Part shown: piece after piece, positions 6,177 through 7,055 of the stretch | Numbering within the stretch: position 1 is the stretch's first letter | Layout: each line of letters starts with the position of its first letter | Assembly (NCBI GenBank): GCA_035938215.1 | Contig: DASZHC010000108.1 | Span: forward strand, 1-7,055 | DNA length: 7,055 nucleotides | Source of the DNA: DASZHC01 sp035938215 | GTDB lineage: Bacteria > Verrucomicrobiota > Verrucomicrobiia > Chthoniobacterales > JAFAMB01 | Direction of reading: 5' to 3' | Notes under the pieces: model-generated | Told to the model about the DNA's origin: nothing | Seen by the model: the letters and a program-made list of their open reading frames with translations, nothing else | Database searches by the model: none | Position numbers and translations under genes: made by a program

Positions 6177-6368
6177 GGAGCATCGTTTTAAGCGTGATCC
6201 AGACACCTGGCAAGACTTTCTGCCCTAAAAGAGTAAAATATCCGTCATTTTTGGCAAAGAGATACAATCGGGGCTTTTTCACGGCTCACTCATTTTTCCA
6301 GATTAGGACGCCGCGCCGATACCCGGTGATTGTAGAATCAGCCGGATTTCGATAGTATTGCTTCTTGA

Positions 6369-7055
6369 ATGGCGCATATCTTCGTTGTTGGCTCGGCCTG
6401 CGGCGTACCGGTCCCAGGCCGTGGTCATTCAAGTTTTCTTCTAGCAACGGAAGACTTCCGAATTCTTGTCGACGCAGGAGAACCGTGCAGCCGAACTCTT
6501 GCCGAAATCGAATTCGATCTCCGGTCATTTGACGCAATTTTTCTTACGCATGGCCATTCCGATCACACGGGAGGCCTGCCAATGCTCATTCAAGGGGCAT
6601 GGCTTTCGGACAGGACAGAGCCGTTGAATATTTTTCTACCGGCTGAGTTATCCGAACCCCTCAAAGAGTGGCTGAACGCGAGCTATCTCGGGCCCGATAT
6701 CGTCCCGTTTGAAATCCTTTTTGTGCCGTGGGAATCTCAAGCCTTTTTCGAATTTCACGGTCTGAAAGTCCATCCTGCTCCGACCACGCATCTGGCGACT
6801 CTCAATCGCAGATCGATTCCCAACCGTTTCAAGGCATACAGCCTGCGCATTGAGCATCCGGATTTCAGGATCGTATTTTCGGGAGATCTCGGAAGTCCAA
6901 ACGACCTGCAGGGACAACTGAGCGAGCATATCGACCTTCTGATAACGGAGGTCGCGCACTTTCCGCCCGCTGAACTGTTCCGGTTTCTCTCCACAAAATC
7001 GATCGACAGGGTAGTGCTGACTCATCTGCCTAAGGAATGGACAGGAAAAGAAGAG
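6369..7055 (+). CDS. MBL-fold metallo-hydrolase, RNase Z-like (3' end outside window)
   Basis: The reading frame is open from the ATG at 6369 to the window end (229 codons). A TGA directly before the ATG rules out a longer form, and no Shine-Dalgarno sequence is visible. The protein begins MAHIFVVGSACGVPVPGRGHSSFLL, a beta strand and turn typical of RNase Z/Lactamase_B_2 proteins. The metal-binding set is complete so far: THGHSDH (H61, H63, D65, H66), H141 in PTTHLA, D173 in FSGDLGS and H219 in VLTHLP. No signal peptide is present, so it is cytoplasmic. Family members hydrolyse varied phosphodiesters or esters. The tRNA 3'-processing enzyme RNase Z shares this fold, but the AxDxxH motif and flexible exosite arm that define true RNase Z are not evident, so a general hydrolase name is safer. 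Few residues are likely missing, since relatives have roughly 250-300. It is divergent from the M23 gene, with a 192-base gap. Confidence 0.9.
   Translation, partial: MAHIFVVGSACGVPVPGRGHSSFLLATEDFRILVDAGEPCSRTLAEIEFDLRSFDAIFLTHGHSDHTGGLPMLIQGAWLSDRTEPLNIFLPAELSEPLKEWLNASYLGPDIVPFEILFVPWESQAFFEFHGLKVHPAPTTHLATLNRRSIPNRFKAYSLRIEHPDFRIVFSGDLGSPNDLQGQLSEHIDLLITEVAHFPPAELFRFLSTKSIDRVVLTHLPKEWTGKEE

Noticed and set aside
6263..6338. TACAAT (6263) and TAGAAT (6333) as -10 boxes for the MBL-fold gene
   Set aside because: Neither has an acceptable -35 hexamer 16-18 bases upstream.
6286..7025. Minus-strand open frames at the right edge
   Set aside because: They overlap the MBL-fold gene on the other strand, which carries the full set of metal ligands.

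Overview
This 7,055-base window has a moderate G+C content and reads as ordinary bacterial chromosome. The most likely source is a member of the Verrucomicrobiota, possibly a soil lineage. That is an inference from three things: the type of Roadblock-domain protein present, an 88-base inverted repeat whose G/C-rich arms resemble interspersed repeats I associate with that phylum, and weak or absent Shine-Dalgarno sequences at most starts. No rRNA, tRNA or CRISPR array is visible.

Layout, left to right. Positions 1-237 are non-coding and hold three copies of the octamer AGTGTTCA. A two-gene minus-strand unit follows (2164 down to 238). It encodes a proline-rich protein with a C-terminal Roadblock/LC7-like domain, then a small exported protein with a TrbI/VirB10-like beta-barrel region. 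A divergent intergenic region (2165-2415) separates this unit from a plus-strand L,D-transpeptidase lipoprotein (2416-2937). A short spacer with two overlapping, mutually exclusive hairpins leads to cimA, (R)-citramalate synthase (3042-4616). Positions 4617-5432 have no intact gene. This scar-like stretch carries an IS110-type transposase remnant, the 88-base inverted repeat and a long hairpin. The hairpin lies just past the 3' end of a minus-strand secreted M23 metallopeptidase gene (6176 down to 5433). Divergent from that gene is a plus-strand MBL-fold metallo-hydrolase of the RNase Z-like type, cut by the window end (6369-7055).

Functionally this is a mixed neighbourhood. Two unlinked envelope enzymes act on peptidoglycan: the L,D-transpeptidase can cross-link or attach, and the M23 enzyme probably cleaves peptide bridges. 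CimA supplies the pyruvate-dependent route to 2-oxobutyrate for isoleucine. The Roadblock and TrbI-like pair is the least understood part. Its two genes are 28 bases apart in the same direction, and neither has an obvious partner GTPase or secretion system here. I see no convincing new defence or mobile system. The best leads are that gene pair and the structured non-coding elements at 2953-2985, 5044-5131 and 5381-5419.
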